Assembly: GCA_047638815.1 (NCBI GenBank)
Contig: JBLIMR010000007.1
Span: forward strand, 1-64,000
Length of the DNA: 64,000 nucleotides
Direction: 5' to 3'
Origin: JAJRRH01 sp047638815
GTDB taxonomy: Bacteria; Bacteroidota; Bacteroidia; Flavobacteriales_D; JABDKJ01
Shown: positions 61,954-64,000 of the stretch, piece after piece
Numbering within the stretch: the stretch's first letter is position 1
How the letters are laid out: each line of letters opens with the position of its first letter
The notes under the pieces: model-generated
The model's input: only the letters and a program-made list of their open reading frames with translations
Database searches by the model: none
What the model was told of the DNA's origin: nothing
Made by a program: the position numbers and the translations under genes

Positions 61954-64000
61954 CTAACGAATGACAGTAACGATACCACTGCTCACCCTAACGTCAGAAT
62001 TATTCTTTAGTTTGAGACTAATAGACCAAGTGTAAACGCTATTCAAAGCATATTGATCACTATTTGTTAGATATGAGCCATTCCACTTCTTATTTGGATT
62101 AAAAGTGTGGAATACTTCATGTCCATCTCTATCAAATATCCTGAATTCATATTGATCAATGTCAGAGGTGTATAATACAGGCCCGAAGAGTTCATTAATC
62201 CCATCACCGTCTGGTGTAAAGGCGGTAGGTATAAAAAGATTATAAATAGGTTGTATCTCTAGCGTTTTGCAAAGAGTATTGGAACACCCATGAAGGCTCG
62301 TAATCTCCAGACAGGGCTCATATATTGCGGCCCTATCATGAGGATAGGAGTGTGTGGGATTGGGTTCATTAGTATCGTATCCATCACCAAAATTCCAATT
62401 CAAATATAAAACATCCGTACTGAGATTTTCAAACATTATCTCTGGATCACTCATATCCCCAAACTCTGGATTAAATGTGAAGTCAACTATGGGCTGAGAG
62501 TTGATCGAAATCATATCTAAGACGCTACCCGTGCTTGCACATCCAAGTGGCGTTGTGATGGTTAGTCCAATATCATATATTCCAGGGGCGGTATAACTAT
62601 GATTAATTGTTGGAAGGGATGACGTTGTTCCATCACCCAAATCCCAGACAAATGTATTGTTCGTGGTATTTACAATAGAATTATTGTCAAAAGCAATAAG
62701 GTCATTTGGACAACTTATAGTTGGTTCTGAAGTAAACATTACAACAGGATATTCCTCAACACTTATATCGGATGTCGCATTAGTTTCTACATTACAAAAA
62801 TCTGAAACACCTAAAGTTATAACCCCTCCTGAAATCGGGTTGTATGCTAATATTGGATCAGATGATATGAGGATATTATCTTGAAGCCAAGAGTATTGAT
62901 AGGTATCCTGATCACCACCGGTAATTGATAAAGGAGTTATCTGAATTTCATCACCTTGACAGATATGATATTCACCTTCTAAATCAATAGAAATGATTGA
63001 ATGAAAATCGACTGAACACAGTCCCTCTCCTGCAGCAGAACAGTTGCTGTCAGAAATACCGCCTATGGTATGATCACCCTCGGTTGATATGGACAATATA
63101 AACGGGTTGTCACTGGTTGTGATTGTCTGATTCACCGTACCATCTATTAAATATTCAAACGTATAAGGCGCAGCACCGATAAAACTTATTGGTGCTAATA
63201 ATGTTGTCCCAATGCATATTGTAGTGTCATTTATTTCCATTATTGCACTTGGCTGTATATGGTTTGCAATAGTGAATGTATTATTGGTAATTGGCTGGGT
63301 GCAGTGATCATCAGATATAGAATCTAAGGAATATATTCCAGGTGTTGTGAGAGGGAAGTTTATCGTTGACTCGAAGGAGGTTATTGGTGATTGCCCTACA
63401 TTATCAAGGCTATAGTTCAATGTAAGCATTCCTGATCCAGTATTTGAACTTTGCATGTTTACTATATCTCCTGGGCATACGATTATATCATTGTTCAGCA
63501 GAGTAGCAGTAGGTATAGGGTTTAATTGAATAGTATAAGGGAAAACATATTCAATGCCACATGCATCCTGAGAAATTGTTAAAACATAACTAAAGAATTC
63601 TGCAGTGCTTGGATCTGATAAGACTGGTGTTACACTAGTGTTTGGTAAGATGGAAAACGATGATCCAGCATGTTCCCAATCATAGGTATAGTCCTGTTGA
63701 ATTCCTCCCGAAATATTGGAGCTAAGGTCAATTGATTCTCCACCACATACAGAGAAAAAAGTTGTGGTTGAATTTGCTATAGGTGAAGCAATGGATATAT
63801 TTACCTGGCCACTAGATGTTCCAGAACAGTATGCATCTGTAATACTTGTTATTATTACCGCACCTGAAGCGTTAACTTGTATCTCGTCATTGTCAGAGAA
63901 AGTAAAGGGACCAAATAGAGCTCCAGCAACTGTATATTCAATAGTCCACGGAGCCGAACCAGTAAATGTCACGGGTATGTTTATTGTATTTCCAATACAT
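61954..64000 (-). CDS. Secreted protein with PKD domains and T9SS type B signal (partial)
   Basis: The last 682 residues of a large surface protein; its N-terminus lies past the right edge, and coding continues through the last base. It starts with repeated Ig-like units containing the pattern FTGSAPWTIEYT and CIGTTLLAPISFIGAAPYTF. Two PKD domains follow, with VWDLGDGTTSSLPTINHSY and LNWNFGDGYDTNEPNPTHSY. It ends with the gliding-motility-associated type B sorting domain (FIPTAFTPDGDGINELFGP; EFRIFDRDGHEVFHTFNP). It is therefore cargo for the T9SS and depends on a PorP/SprF partner, none of which is beside it within the window. Confidence 0.9.
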   Translation of the reverse strand, partial: CIGNTINIPVTFTGSAPWTIEYTVAGALFGPFTFSDNDEIQVNASGAVIITSITDAYCSGTSSGQVNISIASPIANSTTTFFSVCGGESIDLSSNISGGIQQDYTYDWEHAGSSFSILPNTSVTPVLSDPSTAEFFSYVLTISQDACGIEYVFPYTIQLNPIPTATLLNNDIIVCPGDIVNMQSSNTGSGMLTLNYSLDNVGQSPITSFESTINFPLTTPGIYSLDSISDDHCTQPITNNTFTIANHIQPSAIMEINDTTICIGTTLLAPISFIGAAPYTFEYLIDGTVNQTITTSDNPFILSISTEGDHTIGGISDSNCSAAGEGLCSVDFHSIISIDLEGEYHICQGDEIQITPLSITGGDQDTYQYSWLQDNILISSDPILAYNPISGGVITLGVSDFCNVETNATSDISVEEYPVVMFTSEPTISCPNDLIAFDNNSIVNTTNNTFVWDLGDGTTSSLPTINHSYTAPGIYDIGLTITTPLGCASTGSVLDMISINSQPIVDFTFNPEFGDMSDPEIMFENLSTDVLYLNWNFGDGYDTNEPNPTHSYPHDRAAIYEPCLEITSLHGCSNTLCKTLEIQPIYNLFIPTAFTPDGDGINELFGPVLYTSDIDQYEFRIFDRDGHEVFHTFNPNKKWNGSYLTNSDQYALNSVYTWSISLKLKNNSDVRVSSGIVTVIR

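Overview
The window reads as chromosomal DNA of a member of the Bacteroidota, most likely a Flavobacteriales/Cryomorphaceae-type marine or free-living lineage. Reasons seen in the sequence: low GC; secreted proteins with type IX secretion (T9SS) C-terminal sorting domains of both type A (30600-33413) and type B (41504-47935; 61954-64000); a SprB-repeat adhesin followed by PorP/SprF and PorE-like genes; Bacteroidota promoter elements (TTG, 19-20 bases, TAnnTTTG) rather than E. coli -35/-10 boxes; and no obvious Shine-Dalgarno sequences. The genus cannot be named from the sequence alone. Almost everything is ordinary core genome. I see no phage, insertion sequence, CRISPR array or plasmid genes.

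Layout. 1-9.2 kb: end of a secreted protein gene, tRNA-Glu/rpsT, a hypothetical gene, proS, a proline/threonine/arginine-rich lipoprotein with tandem repeats, an OmpP1/FadL porin, and the Nif3/zinc-ribbon pair. 9.3-19 kb: an envelope and metabolism run on the + strand (lpxK, purine nucleoside phosphorylase, gatB, a TlpA-like lipoprotein, lpxH, a small hypothetical, sucA, sucB). 19-26.2 kb: the rod-shape and elongasome cluster on the - strand (purH, then mreB-mreC-mreD-PBP2-rodA). 26.4-29.2 kb: a three-gene overlapping operon (stand-alone TonB plug protein, ECF sigma factor, membrane TPR protein resembling an anti-sigma factor) that meets, tail to tail, a small membrane protein with an M48-like zinc-protease signature. 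29.3-35.6 kb: Nfu iron-sulfur scaffold, gamma-carbonic anhydrase homologue, a large VPS10/sialidase-like beta-propeller T9SS protein, lipA, an outer-membrane-like protein and a 43-residue lipoprotein. 35.7-40.9 kb: Omp85-family protein, rmuC, GWxTD lipoprotein, rlmB. 41-50.9 kb: T9SS adhesin module (about 19 SprB repeats, PorP/SprF, PorE-like). 51-58 kb: uvrA, a second sigma factor, a small protein, a DksA/TraR-type zinc-finger gene and valS. 58-64 kb: a secreted EEP-family phosphatase/nuclease, a TPR-like protein with an operator-like repeat cluster at its start, a glycerophosphodiesterase and a truncated type-B T9SS protein.

How the genes work together: lpxK, lpxH and the Omp85 protein serve the outer membrane; purH/mre/PBP2/rodA drive cell elongation; sucA/sucB are two of the three 2-oxoglutarate dehydrogenase subunits; lipA makes the lipoyl cofactor that SucB carries; Nfu probably supplies the iron-sulfur clusters LipA uses. 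The adhesin, PorP and PorE-like genes form a self-contained surface-protein export set.

The most promising locus for new biology is 26.4-29.2 kb: it has the parts of a trans-envelope signalling relay (receptor-like plug, sigma factor, membrane regulator, possible protease), but the receptor has no beta-barrel.
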